Of a stretch of DNA of 64,000 nucleotides, positions 8,469 to 18,036 are shown piece after piece. Position 1 is the first letter of the stretch. The number at the start of each line of letters is the position of its first letter. A program made the translations under genes and the position numbers. The notes below the pieces were generated by a model. That model saw only the letters and a list, made by a program, of their open reading frames with translations. It was not told the origin of the DNA and searched no databases. Source of the stretch: Candidatus Zixiibacteriota bacterium (GTDB taxonomy: Bacteria > Zixibacteria > MSB-5A5 > JAABVY01); assembly GCA_011056555.1 (NCBI GenBank), contig DSEQ01000010.1, forward strand, positions 1 through 64,000. The letters are read 5' to 3'.

Positions 8469-9308
8469 ATGAAGTCAGCTCCAGTCCTTTTAACAATTGT
8501 TCTGATCATACTTGTTCTTGGATCTTCGGCGCAGGGTTTTAGCGATACGATCCAGATCGAATGGGTAACTGTTGTGCCGGGAATTGACCACTCTTTCTCT
8601 GTGTATGGGTACCTCGACCAGCCCCATACCGGTTTCGAAATTCCCCTGGCCTTCTCTAGCTACGATCTGGTTTTCGATTCGGCCACTTTAGATGATGGAA
8701 TTGTGCCGACTGAATATGAGATTTCATGGCGCATTAGAGAAGATTCCACCCACTTTTTATTGTATATATTCCCGCTGACTGTTACGCCGCCGTTCCCGGA
8801 CATACTGCCGCCGGGCGGAAAAATATGCGAAGTCTATTTCCATGTCCGTGATTTTGCCTTTGATCAAATCGTCTTTGTGGATACCGCCGGCTACCCTCTA
8901 TTTGTTGATGAATCCCTTCTGCAGTACTTTGATCTTAGTGGTTATGATACGACCGGGACCGCGATATATCCGGACTTCATGTATGGCACTGTTTCGATCT
9001 TTACCGATGTCTACGATGATGACGATTCTGAAGGCTCTGTTCCGGAGGATTTTCGCCTGTATCAGAATTATCCCAATCCCTTCAATCCCACTACAAGAAT
9101 ATCATATCAGCTTCCATATGAAACCGATGTTACCCTGGAGATCCTGAATCTGCTGGGGCAGAAGATTGAGACAATTGAGCAGGGGATAAGGCAGCCGGGA
9201 TACTATGAGATTTTTTTCGATGGCTCCGAGCTGAAATCCGGCTTTTACCTGTACCGTATCAGGGCGGGCGACTTCACAGAGACCCGCAAGATGCTCCTTC
9301 TAAAATAG
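8469..9308 (+). CDS. Secreted cohesin-like protein with T9SS sorting domain
   Basis: 279 residues. An N-terminal signal peptide (APVLLTIVLIILVLGSSAQG) is followed by a beta-rich region (about 25-180) whose YDLVFDSATLDD pattern and hydrophobic strands resemble cohesin or immunoglobulin-like carrier modules. The C-terminal 85 residues are a type A T9SS sorting domain: FRLYQNYPNPFNPTTRISY, then LEILNLLGQKIETI, ending in SGFYLYRIRAGDFTETRKMLLLK-type strands. The product is therefore exported by Sec and then crosses the outer membrane through T9SS. A TATAAT box lies at 8421-8426 without an evident -35. No convincing ribosome-binding site precedes the ATG. Confidence 0.85.
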   Translation: MKSAPVLLTIVLIILVLGSSAQGFSDTIQIEWVTVVPGIDHSFSVYGYLDQPHTGFEIPLAFSSYDLVFDSATLDDGIVPTEYEISWRIREDSTHFLLYIFPLTVTPPFPDILPPGGKICEVYFHVRDFAFDQIVFVDTAGYPLFVDESLLQYFDLSGYDTTGTAIYPDFMYGTVSIFTDVYDDDDSEGSVPEDFRLYQNYPNPFNPTTRISYQLPYETDVTLEILNLLGQKIETIEQGIRQPGYYEIFFDGSELKSGFYLYRIRAGDFTETRKMLLLK

Positions 9309-9548
9309 CCGATGTAAAATACTTTCCATACATTCTTGAATTCAATCAAAGATAACGATTCGATCTGCAATCGCGAATCGCTCCTTCTTATTCTTGTAGC
9401 CTGCACTCGATTATTCATTCTGCCCGGATTTACAAATTACTATATTGTGGCCAGCCTATGCTCAGGGCTCTATACTGCCCGAAAATAAGTTCATATTGTA
9501 TTGCGGCCGTTAGTGTTCAACGAAACTTTTATTGAACCTTTTTTTGGC

Positions 9549-9576
9549 TTGACAAGTTAGATATAAGGCCTATTAT
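9549..9576 (+). promoter_or_regulatory. Sigma-70 promoter of tRNA-Glu
   Basis: TTGACA (9549-9554), a 16-base spacer, then TATTAT (9571-9576), ending 17 bases before the first base of the tRNA. The -35 is perfect and the -10 matches five of six positions. It shows that classical -35/-10 promoters are used in this organism. Confidence 0.8.
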
Positions 9577-9593
9577 TAGGCAAAATTTTATGT

Positions 9594-9668
9594 GTCCCTA
9601 TCGTCCAGCCCGGTCTAGGACACCGCCCTTTCACGGCGGCGACAGGGGTTCAAATCCCCTTAGGGACG
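9594..9668 (+). tRNA. tRNA-Glu (anticodon UUC)
   Basis: Acceptor stem GTCCCTA (9594-9600) pairs perfectly with TAGGGAC (9661-9667), followed by discriminator G9668. Anticodon arm is CCGCC-CTTTCAC-GGCGG, giving anticodon TTC. The T arm is AGGGG-TTCAAAT-CCCCT. The D region TCGTCCAGCCCGGTCTAGGACA-type layout is typical of tRNA-Glu. The 3' CCA is not encoded (GTT follows), so it must be added enzymatically. Confidence 0.97.
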
Positions 9669-9680
9669 TTAAACTTAAAT

Positions 9681-9729
9681 GGAGAATGCTGACTCATTAA
9701 TTGAGAGGAAGCATTCTCCTTTTATTTTA
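9681..9729 (+). terminator. Rho-independent terminator after tRNA-Glu
   Basis: GGAGAATGCT (9681-9690) pairs perfectly with AGCATTCTCC (9710-9719) and is followed by TTTTATTTTAT. It lies 12 bases after the tRNA. The following 240 bases up to the convergent protease gene hold nothing I can recognise. Confidence 0.85.
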
Positions 9730-9973
9730 TGCTTGCATTTTGATATCGTTCTTTCAGGTATTATATCGACTTAGTAAGGAAAGAGGACCTTATGTACCTT
9801 CTCGAATCCAATGCTGCGATCCTCAAGATGTGAAAAAACCTGCCATCTGGTGTCCGATTCACCCCGCATCAACTGGAAACTCAATGGCTCTTTCGATCAA
9901 TTTGACTTCACTCCCAGTTCTGCCAGTAGCATTTTCCTGGCGCTGTCACAAAGCTGGCCTGGGGTTTGCAGTA

Positions 9974-12403
9974 TTAGCATTCAGGGATGCCGTCGCCGTT
10001 TGTGTCTCCGGGATTAAATCCCCCCAGAAAGACATAATTGATAATCCAAACCGCATCCGAGACATTGAGAGTTTCATCACAATTAGCATCGCCCGCTTCC
10101 AGCGGATCGGGCGGAGTGCCGCCGACAAAGACGTAATTGATGATATACACAGCGTCTGATACATTAATGAGACTGTCCTCATTGGCATCACCGGTTGTAT
10201 AACCACTTTCAATGGCCAGGTCATCAATATACCAGCCCTCGTGATAGCTATCAGCAACATAAGGTTCGCTGCCAAATCTGAACATGAACTGGACTACACC
10301 TGAATATCCAGACAGGTTAAACTCAGCTTTCTGCCAGTCATGGCTGCCGGAAAAAACTGGAGTGCTGTCGGCAAAAAAGATAGTACCAAACTTCGATGTA
10401 ATATATGGATAGCCGCCAATCGGTTCGATTACATTCCAATCGCAGCCGTTGTTGGAAATAAGCACAATCCCGCCCTCGAAAGCTTGGCTTTCATACCAGT
10501 CAAGAGCAGCGTCCATCCAGTGCCAGAATGTCAGCCGGGAATTGGCTGAAATCAATATCGGCGGGGTAATCAGGTCACCGCTATTAGACTTGCCGATATA
10601 ATCCGCTCCATTTCCTCCGAACTTCCAGCTCGAAGGAGAAGAGTGATAGTGATAGCTTTCGACATGCCATTCATCATCGACGGCTATATATGTGGGGCGA
10701 TGCAGCCAGACATTCTCGCTATTATGAATGCTATCGATATAGCCATAATCGTCTCCGACATAAACATAAAACGGCTTCTTATCGCTATAATCGCCATTGA
10801 AAGTGATATATAATGTTGCAACATAAGGAGCCGGGCATGCCGGATCAACCCTGAACTCGAATGGTACCTGATTGCTTTTTTTCTCCCAGGCTTGCATGGA
10901 TCCATAATCCGAATAAAGATCGATCAAGTAAATATAAGGATCTTCTTCGTACAGGCTGCCGAAAACAGTCGGCCAGTCCTGTCCCTGATTTTCTGCGATG
11001 ACCCACAGTTTGGCCCTCTCTCCCGGAACCATTCGTCCGTCCCCGTTGCCGTACTGGCTGTCATCAAGGTAATGCCCACAGGCCTCGATGATTGTTTCCT
11101 GCTGGGGATAAATATTTTTATATAGTATATCATACTCATAGGGACACAGATCATATTCTTCCCAGTAACAATACATGCTGTCGAAAACATACCAGGTTGT
11201 GTATGCTGTGGAATTGCCGCCCCAGCCGTAATTCATGTGATATTCGTATTGCCCGCTATCATCTCGATATCCGTCACACACCACAATATGGCTTACGATG
11301 CTGTAATACATGGGACGGTTCAGGTCTATTTCCGACTTAATCAGGTCATACCATTCGCTAAGGCTATTATTATCCCGGGCTTCCCAGTCCAGGTTATGAC
11401 TGTAGCGGAAATAGTGCGGCAATGAGATAAGCAGCTTATCGCGATGTGCTGCCGATCCGTTGGTGCCATATTCCATGTTTATCGATGCGCCGATTTCATA
11501 CGAAAGCTCGGCCATTGCGGCCGAATCTTCGGGAAGGCAGAAATCCGGCTCGACACAGCTATCGGGCATATGGAGCCAGTCATAAGGATCGGAAAAATCC
11601 GCGCTGAGCCATCCTCCCGGCACTGGTTCATCACCCTGCCAATAATACCAGAAGTAGGTGTGACTACCGACACCGCTGTCTGGCCATTCCCAGTAGTGCA
11701 TAAGCTGGGCTAACGCTGTGGCAGCGCATCCGACCACGCAAGTGTCTCCCCCCGGAAGCTGCGGGCAGAGATTATTGTACGGCTTGCGTTGATGCCAGAG
11801 TGATGTCAACAACGGGCCTGCCTGCTCGAGCGGGGCGCGATCGAGATTTTGCAGATATTCGTGGAAGCCCTCAGATGATTGTGTAAAGATATCCCACCTG
11901 TCGTGATTGCGGTGCCGAAAATCCGCTTGCTCAGAAAAGTCGAGCATTGATTCCAGGGGCCCGAATACCCCCTGATAGGTTTCCAGTTTCGAGGCGAGAA
12001 CATCTATGAATAATTGCTTGATCCCACCTATATCGGAATCGTCGATCCAGCCTCTTTCCGAATAAGCCTTGACGGGTGGAAGCTCTTTTAGCACAGGCAC
12101 CAGGATGAAACCATCGGGATCAACATTATAGACACGTGCCACAAGCTGATTCCCTGAATACAAATCAAGTGATTGAATGATGCTGGGCCGGTCGGAATGT
12201 GCCCATGATCCATTTTGATGGACTTTATAAGATAGCCAGTTCTCCCCGACATGGGCCATCTCATCTGAGCGGGCCAGCTCGGCTAAAAGGCCTGATTGCG
12301 AAAGAATTAGAATCATCACGACTAAAGACAAAATTTTATATGGATAAGGCTTCTGCGGGCAGTATCTCCTGCACATAACTACCTTCTTTCCAGCCATTGC
12401 CAT
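9974..12403 (-). CDS. Secreted C10-family cysteine protease with C-terminal dockerin
   Basis: 809 residues. A signal segment (ILSLVVMILILSQSGLLA, about 24-41) is followed by a propeptide-like region with the streptopain-type pattern DGFILVPVLKELPPVKAYSE. The peptidase domain carries Cys226 in VVGCAATALAQLMHYWEWP and His372 in SHIVVCDGY, followed by YHMNYGWGG, all matching SpeB/C10 peptidases. A jelly-roll-like region (about 570-740) precedes a two-repeat type I dockerin (GDANEDSLINVSDAVYIINY and a second copy), ending in GDTNGDGIPEC. It should act extracellularly as an endopeptidase, docked on a cohesin partner. The upstream start is uncertain because no clear ribosome-binding site is visible. 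Confidence 0.88.
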   Translation of the reverse strand: MAMAGKKVVMCRRYCPQKPYPYKILSLVVMILILSQSGLLAELARSDEMAHVGENWLSYKVHQNGSWAHSDRPSIIQSLDLYSGNQLVARVYNVDPDGFILVPVLKELPPVKAYSERGWIDDSDIGGIKQLFIDVLASKLETYQGVFGPLESMLDFSEQADFRHRNHDRWDIFTQSSEGFHEYLQNLDRAPLEQAGPLLTSLWHQRKPYNNLCPQLPGGDTCVVGCAATALAQLMHYWEWPDSGVGSHTYFWYYWQGDEPVPGGWLSADFSDPYDWLHMPDSCVEPDFCLPEDSAAMAELSYEIGASINMEYGTNGSAAHRDKLLISLPHYFRYSHNLDWEARDNNSLSEWYDLIKSEIDLNRPMYYSIVSHIVVCDGYRDDSGQYEYHMNYGWGGNSTAYTTWYVFDSMYCYWEEYDLCPYEYDILYKNIYPQQETIIEACGHYLDDSQYGNGDGRMVPGERAKLWVIAENQGQDWPTVFGSLYEEDPYIYLIDLYSDYGSMQAWEKKSNQVPFEFRVDPACPAPYVATLYITFNGDYSDKKPFYVYVGDDYGYIDSIHNSENVWLHRPTYIAVDDEWHVESYHYHSSPSSWKFGGNGADYIGKSNSGDLITPPILISANSRLTFWHWMDAALDWYESQAFEGGIVLISNNGCDWNVIEPIGGYPYITSKFGTIFFADSTPVFSGSHDWQKAEFNLSGYSGVVQFMFRFGSEPYVADSYHEGWYIDDLAIESGYTTGDANEDSLINVSDAVYIINYVFVGGTPPDPLEAGDANCDETLNVSDAVWIINYVFLGGFNPGDTNGDGIPEC

Positions 12404-12736
12404 AACAATGACTTTATTCTATGAAACAGATCGTAAATGATTTTAAAGCGGGTTTCTCCTGCTTGAAATATAAGCTGGGGTGTTGATAAGTCAAGTCGAG
12501 AAATACTGTTCTCCCGGAAACCTTCCAGAAAATTAATGAAATATATTGACTTCACCGTCAAGTATATTTAAATTAAGACAAGTGATAGACTACCTGGTTT
12601 AACACATCTCAATTTTTAATAAAATGAAAATATAATAGTTGCCGGTAGATATTATCTGTTTCCGTCAAAAGCTTTGGGCGGCTCTGATCGCACTGAAAAT
12701 ATTTGTCGGCACAGCTGCAGAAAATCGGAGGACACA
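12404..12736. other. Divergent intergenic region, possible promoter
   Basis: 333 bases between the divergent protease and dockerin-protein genes. On the plus strand TTGACT (12546-12551) and TAAATT (12569-12574) are 17 bases apart and could form a weak promoter for the gene at 12737. No other conserved structure was seen. Confidence 0.4.
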
Positions 12737-14485
12737 ATGAGAAGCTCAGCAATTTTCCTGATTCTTTTAGCTTTTGTCGTCTCGTCCGCAGCAAAGGTCG
12801 ATGCACACAGCGCCGATCTCAATTACAAAAAGTACATGTCGGACAAATATACTTTCGGGCAAGACAAATCAGGCGGGACAGAGTTATCTGGCTCTAATAA
12901 TACTTTCAGGTTACATTCACAAATTGACCGAGAGCATTCAGAGGATGCTTCCCGCCCTGAAGGCGACACTGAAAGTCATCCAACTTATACCTCATCGGAT
13001 ATGCCGAACTTACAGATTAGAGTTCACAAAGTTGGAAATATCCATATGACTGTTACCAATTATGGCATGTTCGGCGACCGCATATCGGATAGCTTTATCG
13101 ATCCTGAAACAGGCCTGCCCGCGCCATCATGCGAGTATCCCGCAGGATCGGGAAATGAATATATCTTCCAGGGCGGATTATGGATCGGCGCCATTGTGGG
13201 TGATGACACGCTTGTCACAGTTGGCGTCGATGGCTGGCAGAATGTGAATGAGATGTTTCCTGAAGGGCCTCCCGAGGGAGATATAGAGAAACGTTCAACT
13301 ATTCCATCCAGCCCATCCTATTCTCCAGATGCGATAAGTGAAGCGGATTATATTGCTATATACTACGATACCCTAACCGATCCAACTTATGTGATATCAG
13401 ACCCTTTTGATGCGCGCCCTCATCTCCCACTGGGTCTTAAAATCCGACAGGAATCATATTCATGGAGTGACCCCGAATATGATGACTTCATAATTTTCAG
13501 GTTCATCATTTCCAATATCGCCCAAAATCAGCTCAATGAGATTTATTTTGGATTCTATTGTGACGCCGATATACTAAATCCTGAGATCAATCCCGGCGGA
13601 TTTTCGGATGATATCTCCGGTTCCATTCAGTATACCGACCCGTTAACCTGGGAAAATGTATTGATTGGATGGTCTTCGGATAATGACGGAGACCCGGATG
13701 GGGGAAGCTGGGATTACAGCTCCCCGCGCGGGGCCATCGGAGTATCTCTTCTTGATTTTCCGGCGCCTCCCTATTCGTCTTTTAACTGGTGGGTTCCTGC
13801 CTTATACAATCCCGCCACATATGATTGGGGTCCCATGCTTGATTCAAATTATCGCGATTTCGGTACAGGCGGGATAGGCACCCCCTCGGGAGATAGAAAT
13901 AAATATTATATAATGGCTAACGCCGAGCTTGATTATGATCAGATGTTTGCGGCCATTGACCATACAGGCGAAGAATGGCTGCCTCCTCCGGTCAGCACTT
14001 TCGCCCTAAATTTGGCTAATGGGTATGACGCGCGCTTTTTATTTTCATTCGGGGAAACTGATTTGTCTCCGGGCAACTCGATGGATTTCGCATTTGTGTT
14101 GACAATCGGTGATGAATTCCACAAAAATCCTGATGATTACAGTAATTTGTTCGATCCTCAGAATCCGCAACTTTTCTATGATTCACTGGATTTCAGCAAT
14201 CTGATCGATAACGTCCAGGCCGCAAGACAATTATACCGATCTCTTTTTCCCGGAGAATATTCCTGCGGCGACGCCAATAATGATGGCCTGGTTAATCTGA
14301 ACGATGCCATCTGGATTGTAGATTACGTGTTTATAGGCGGTTTAGAACCCTATCATTTTATATCAGGAGAGGTGAATTGCGATGGTCTTGTTGACGTCAG
14401 TGATGCGGTCTGGATTGTAAATTATCTATTTTTAAGCGGGAACGATCCCTGCGATCTTGATGGGGACGGTATTCCGGATTGCTGA
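12737..14485 (+). CDS. Secreted dockerin protein of unknown function
   Basis: 582 residues from the ATG at 12737, chosen over an in-frame ATG at 12674 because a CGGAGGA site lies just upstream and a signal peptide (SSAIFLILLAFVVSSAAKVDA) begins there. The body (about 75-500) is beta-rich with repeated WSDPEYDDFIIFRFIISN and GLWIGAIVGDDTLVTVGVDGW patterns seen in large FCB secreted proteins. I cannot name an enzymatic function. A two-repeat dockerin (509-582; GDANNDGLVNLNDAIWIVDY, then CDGLVDVSDAVWIVNY) ends in DLDGDGIPDC. It probably attaches to a cohesin-bearing surface protein. No metal or catalytic motif is recognisable. Confidence 0.8.
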   Translation: MRSSAIFLILLAFVVSSAAKVDAHSADLNYKKYMSDKYTFGQDKSGGTELSGSNNTFRLHSQIDREHSEDASRPEGDTESHPTYTSSDMPNLQIRVHKVGNIHMTVTNYGMFGDRISDSFIDPETGLPAPSCEYPAGSGNEYIFQGGLWIGAIVGDDTLVTVGVDGWQNVNEMFPEGPPEGDIEKRSTIPSSPSYSPDAISEADYIAIYYDTLTDPTYVISDPFDARPHLPLGLKIRQESYSWSDPEYDDFIIFRFIISNIAQNQLNEIYFGFYCDADILNPEINPGGFSDDISGSIQYTDPLTWENVLIGWSSDNDGDPDGGSWDYSSPRGAIGVSLLDFPAPPYSSFNWWVPALYNPATYDWGPMLDSNYRDFGTGGIGTPSGDRNKYYIMANAELDYDQMFAAIDHTGEEWLPPPVSTFALNLANGYDARFLFSFGETDLSPGNSMDFAFVLTIGDEFHKNPDDYSNLFDPQNPQLFYDSLDFSNLIDNVQAARQLYRSLFPGEYSCGDANNDGLVNLNDAIWIVDYVFIGGLEPYHFISGEVNCDGLVDVSDAVWIVNYLFLSGNDPCDLDGDGIPDC

Positions 14486-14515
14486 TGTAAATTTACATGC
14501 ACGGCCTACTCCTTT

Positions 14516-14546
14516 ATACCCGCTCAGAAATGGGCGGGTATTTTTT
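14516..14546 (+). terminator. Rho-independent terminator
   Basis: ATACCCGC (14516-14523) pairs with GCGGGTAT (14534-14541), followed by TTTTTT. It closes the dockerin-protein gene and separates it from the convergent epimerase operon ending at 14565. Confidence 0.85.
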
Positions 14547-14564
14547 GAATCAGGCAAGTGTTTG

Positions 14565-15632
14565 TCAATCTTTCAGGTCGAAGCCCAGTCCCGCTTTTTG
14601 TGTGGGGGAAAGGATCCCGTTTTTGAGGATGACCGCCCCGGCAGTGGGGTCGTCGATCAGGTCCAGATGACCGTCCAGATCTGCGTAAACAACATTGGGA
14701 CGTGCCAGGGCAAAATGCAGTCCCGCAGCAATCGCAAGACCGGCCTCATCCATACATCCCACCATGCTCTCCAGTCTCGCCGCCCGCGCTACGGCATTGA
14801 TCTGCACGGCATTGAATATTCCGCCCACCTTCATTAACTTGATATTAATCATGTCGGCCAGATCACGTCTGGCCAGCCGGAATGCGTCGCGCAACGTAAG
14901 CAGGCTCTCGTCAGCCATCACCGGAATACTGACTTCGCTTGTTACCCGCCCCAAAAGATCGGGCTGTCCTTTGGGTGTAGGCTGTTCCAAAAGCTCCAGC
15001 TTCGCCGCACGGGTTTTCTCCACGAATCGCTTGGCCTCTGCCAGGGAGTAGCCCTGATTGGCGTCGAATCTGAGCTCTATACTTTTTCCAACTTTCTCGC
15101 GAACTTTCATTACCCTCTCAATATCTTCATCGACATTCTTTCCGCCCTTGATCTTGAGCACCTTGAATCCCTGTGAAATCAGGCAGGATGCTCTCCGGAC
15201 AGTCTCTTCAACAGGCAGAATCCCGATTGTAACACTGGTCTTGATCTGTTTTCTGTATCCCCCGAGAACCACGTACAGGGGAAGACCGGCAAGCTTTCCC
15301 AGGATGTCATGAAGCGCCATATCGATCATGGCCAGGGCGGAGGGGTGCGTGCGCATGGATTCCTGCAGCATCTCGATGATGTAGGCGATCCTGCGCGGAT
15401 CCCTGCCTTTAACATTCGGCTCGATAATATCGCGGCAGGCCGACAGCACAGTATCTGCGGTTTCGCCGGTTACCTCGAAATCCGGCGCCGCGCAACCATA
15501 ACCGGCAACACCGGTGCTGGTTTCCAGCCGCAGGAAAACATTGGTGGTCGAATCGATGGTCTCATAGGCAATCGTATATGGTTCCTTGAGTTTGAATGTG
15601 TGCGGCCAGACATGTATCGTGTTGATCTTCAT
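14565..15632 (-). CDS. Dipeptide epimerase (enolase superfamily, L-Ala-D/L-Glu epimerase-like)
   Basis: 355 residues. Enolase-superfamily N-terminal capping domain (1-125) and barrel domain. Catalytic KxK motif is Lys160/Lys162 (LKIKGG). Mg ligands are Asp190 (DANQGY), Glu216 (EQP) and Asp241 (ADES). The opposite-face lysine is Lys265 (NIKLMKVGG). Near the C-terminus [10 protein letters not shown] supplies the DxD motif that in dipeptide epimerases binds the alpha-ammonium of the dipeptide, which favours this call over N-acylamino-acid racemase. Last gene of the 14.6-22.5 kb operon, 6 bases after the fusion gene. In the MurL-like and DgcN-like context it probably acts on a Glu-containing dipeptide; exact specificity is unknown. 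Confidence 0.88.
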   Translation of the reverse strand: MKINTIHVWPHTFKLKEPYTIAYETIDSTTNVFLRLETSTGVAGYGCAAPDFEVTGETADTVLSACRDIIEPNVKGRDPRRIAYIIEMLQESMRTHPSALAMIDMALHDILGKLAGLPLYVVLGGYRKQIKTSVTIGILPVEETVRRASCLISQGFKVLKIKGGKNVDEDIERVMKVREKVGKSIELRFDANQGYSLAEAKRFVEKTRAAKLELLEQPTPKGQPDLLGRVTSEVSIPVMADESLLTLRDAFRLARRDLADMINIKLMKVGGIFNAVQINAVARAARLESMVGCMDEAGLAIAAGLHFALARPNVVYADLDGHLDLIDDPTAGAVILKNGILSPTQKAGLGFDLKD

Positions 15633-15638
15633 ATATTT

Positions 15639-18017
15639 TCAATATCTTTTCTGATAGATTTCTTCCAGCGTCATGCTTTTCAGGTCCTCGACAAAGGCGA
15701 CCATATGGGCGATCATAATCTCCCACATCTTCTTGCCTTTTTCCGCGCTGGCCTTGGTGGGGTCTCCCATGACGCCTGTATCGGAAATCTTTTCAGTGTG
15801 TGCATACCATGAAACACCGCGTTTGGAAGTGAAATCAAGATAGCGGCTGGAGAAAGTGGGCACGCTTTTAAAGGCCTCGTCCATCCTTACCAGGTGCGGC
15901 CGGGTCGCCAGGCTCGTGCTGGTTTCAAATTCGCCGGCGTGGACATCATTGGGAGTTTCCACCAGCTCATAAATATCTACATCGCTGGTTTCACCGGAAT
16001 CGACACAGGCAAATATATGCGCATCCCTGTTTATCATCTGGGCTGCATAATTCAATGCCGGGCTGTTGCCGCCATGCCCGTTGATTATAACCAGCTTTTT
16101 TATCCCGTTGCCGGCGACACTCATACCGATTTCATATACCAGCCGGGAAAGTGTGTCATTGTTGATGCTGATCGTCCCGGGAAAATCTTCATGGTGATAT
16201 GAGACACCATACGACACTAAAGGCAGTATGAGCGGTTTGGGATCGCTGCAGGCTTCCGCCACCCGGTGCGCCAGATAATTGGCGTCGAATGCATCAACAT
16301 CGAGAGTGAGATGGGGTCCGTGTTGTTCTATCGCGCCCACCGGCAAAATAGCGATGTCAACTTCTTTCAGTCTCTGCTCTACCTCCGGCCAGGTCAACTC
16401 CGACCACAGATATGATTTCAGGCGCGCCGATTTGCGCCGTGATGATTTTTTTACTTCTTTCTCCTGGAGCATCTCAAAGGGGTAAGGCTGATTGAGAGAG
16501 GCATCGGTTAATGGATCGAAATCTTCCCATTTACGTCCGGCCCGCCGTACCGCGCCACTGGCATATTCCATCAAAATCTGATAGAGGGGCTTGCGCAAAT
16601 CGACCGGCATACCTGTTATGGGCGACCGTTCCGGAGTAAACCGCAGCTTCATTATTACCGGATGTTCTTTGACTGACTTCTGCATATTATCGGGCAGCCT
16701 GATGATTCCTTTTTGCTGGAGCAGGTAGTTGAGATGCTCCTTGCCGGGAGCCTCCTGATGGACCTGCTTCTTCCCAAAGTCAACCAGGCTCTGCTTTATC
16801 TGCTCCTGCTTGTATCCGCATCTTTTCGGGTCCGCGTCAATGGCCGCGAGCATGCCGATAATGCGTCGGCATTTTTCACATTTGCCGCAGGGATAAATTC
16901 TTTCTCCCTCTTTGTGGGCAGCGTGGCAGGAGACCTGATGCTCCTGAAGTCGCGGGTATCTTTTGACCAGCACTGTTTCGATCAGGATCTCGGACATCTG
17001 GCGCAGCAAAGAGAACTGGCTGATTGCCCACCCTTTCTGCATATAATAGCGGGACATACTGTCATCAAAATAACGGCTCTGATCATAGAGACCATCATAA
17101 TGTATTATGCCCTTATGAGAGGGCCTGTTGGTTGTATCATGTTCGTCTCCGATTATCAGCCGTCCTATACCGCGCTTACGCATCAGGGGCAGGGCGCCGA
17201 AAAGGAAGACCGCAACCGTCCAGAGGCGGATCGGGTACTCGTCGGAGCGCACATTGCTGAAATCCTGACGGATAAAGGGCATGTGCCGCAGCATCCAGGC
17301 GAAAACACGGTCAGAGTTTACCCAGACCCTCGCGGTATTGGGTATATTCGATTTGAAATGGCGGTAGGCATTGAGAGCGGTGAACCAGTGGCGGCCGGAT
17401 TCATTTACAAAGACAGGATGATTCTCCCGGCCGATTTCATCCAGGAGCCCAAAGCTTAACAGGCTGTCTTTGCCGCCGCTCGAGAGAATGCAGTGTTTAT
17501 GTTTGTCGCTCGCCCATAATTGCCATTTTGATTTGGGGCTCTTGCCGGTTACGGGAAATTCAAGGCCGGCCCGCAGATAGTTTTTTTGTTTGATGACAGG
17601 CAGGCCGGCAAACCCGTCTGTCAAGAATGGATTCGGCTCCAGAAATTTCTTTACGTAAATTTCGCGCGCTGTATTTTCTGCCATATCCCGCAGGAATCTC
17701 TGGTCCACCGGATCAAAATTGCCATGAAAGATCAGCTTGCTGCAGAACAGGCCGTAGTTCAGGGCCACCTGCGCGGTAATCATGCTGGCCAAATTCAGAT
17801 GCGAGTCATCGCCGGGATTGAAGACATCCTCTTCATAGCTGTAAATTAATTCTGTTGAATCCGATTGATTCCCCCACCTGAGCGTATAAGGGCAGGTCAC
17901 CTTGTTCTTTTCCAGCTTAATCGGACCGATCTCCAGGGTCTCGAACACTCCCAGGACCGATAATGGATCGTCCGGATCGGACTGTTTAGGGATTGGCTTT
18001 TCAATTTTATCTTTCAT
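15639..18017 (-). CDS. MurL-like ATP-pyrophosphatase/epimerase fused to creatininase-family amidohydrolase
   Basis: 792 residues in two parts. Residues 20-450 carry the pyrophosphate-binding loop SSGGKDSLLSF (180-185). Later come FSLLRQMSEI (about 335-343) and a putative zinc knuckle, Cys364 with Cys377/380/383 (QVSCHAAH, YPCGKCEKC). This order matches MurL, the ATP-dependent epimerase that inverts the terminal Glu of UDP-MurNAc-L-Ala-L-Glu. Residues about 537-792 form a complete creatininase-family hydrolase: GAIEQHGPHL, DVDAFDAN, INGHGGNSP and HAGEFETS supply the expected metal ligands. Other families ending this way include the peptide-cleaving MftE. The linker (450-535) is unassigned. MurL assignment rests on remembered family features; the fusion itself is read directly from one uninterrupted frame. 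Confidence 0.8.
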   Translation of the reverse strand: MKDKIEKPIPKQSDPDDPLSVLGVFETLEIGPIKLEKNKVTCPYTLRWGNQSDSTELIYSYEEDVFNPGDDSHLNLASMITAQVALNYGLFCSKLIFHGNFDPVDQRFLRDMAENTAREIYVKKFLEPNPFLTDGFAGLPVIKQKNYLRAGLEFPVTGKSPKSKWQLWASDKHKHCILSSGGKDSLLSFGLLDEIGRENHPVFVNESGRHWFTALNAYRHFKSNIPNTARVWVNSDRVFAWMLRHMPFIRQDFSNVRSDEYPIRLWTVAVFLFGALPLMRKRGIGRLIIGDEHDTTNRPSHKGIIHYDGLYDQSRYFDDSMSRYYMQKGWAISQFSLLRQMSEILIETVLVKRYPRLQEHQVSCHAAHKEGERIYPCGKCEKCRRIIGMLAAIDADPKRCGYKQEQIKQSLVDFGKKQVHQEAPGKEHLNYLLQQKGIIRLPDNMQKSVKEHPVIMKLRFTPERSPITGMPVDLRKPLYQILMEYASGAVRRAGRKWEDFDPLTDASLNQPYPFEMLQEKEVKKSSRRKSARLKSYLWSELTWPEVEQRLKEVDIAILPVGAIEQHGPHLTLDVDAFDANYLAHRVAEACSDPKPLILPLVSYGVSYHHEDFPGTISINNDTLSRLVYEIGMSVAGNGIKKLVIINGHGGNSPALNYAAQMINRDAHIFACVDSGETSDVDIYELVETPNDVHAGEFETSTSLATRPHLVRMDEAFKSVPTFSSRYLDFTSKRGVSWYAHTEKISDTGVMGDPTKASAEKGKKMWEIMIAHMVAFVEDLKSMTLEEIYQKRY

Positions 18018-18036
18018 CTGTCTTTCCCCGATATAA

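Noticed and set aside
9701-10159. 152-codon plus frame after the tRNA
   Set aside because: Begins inside the tRNA terminator and runs antisense into the dockerin-coding end of the protease gene.
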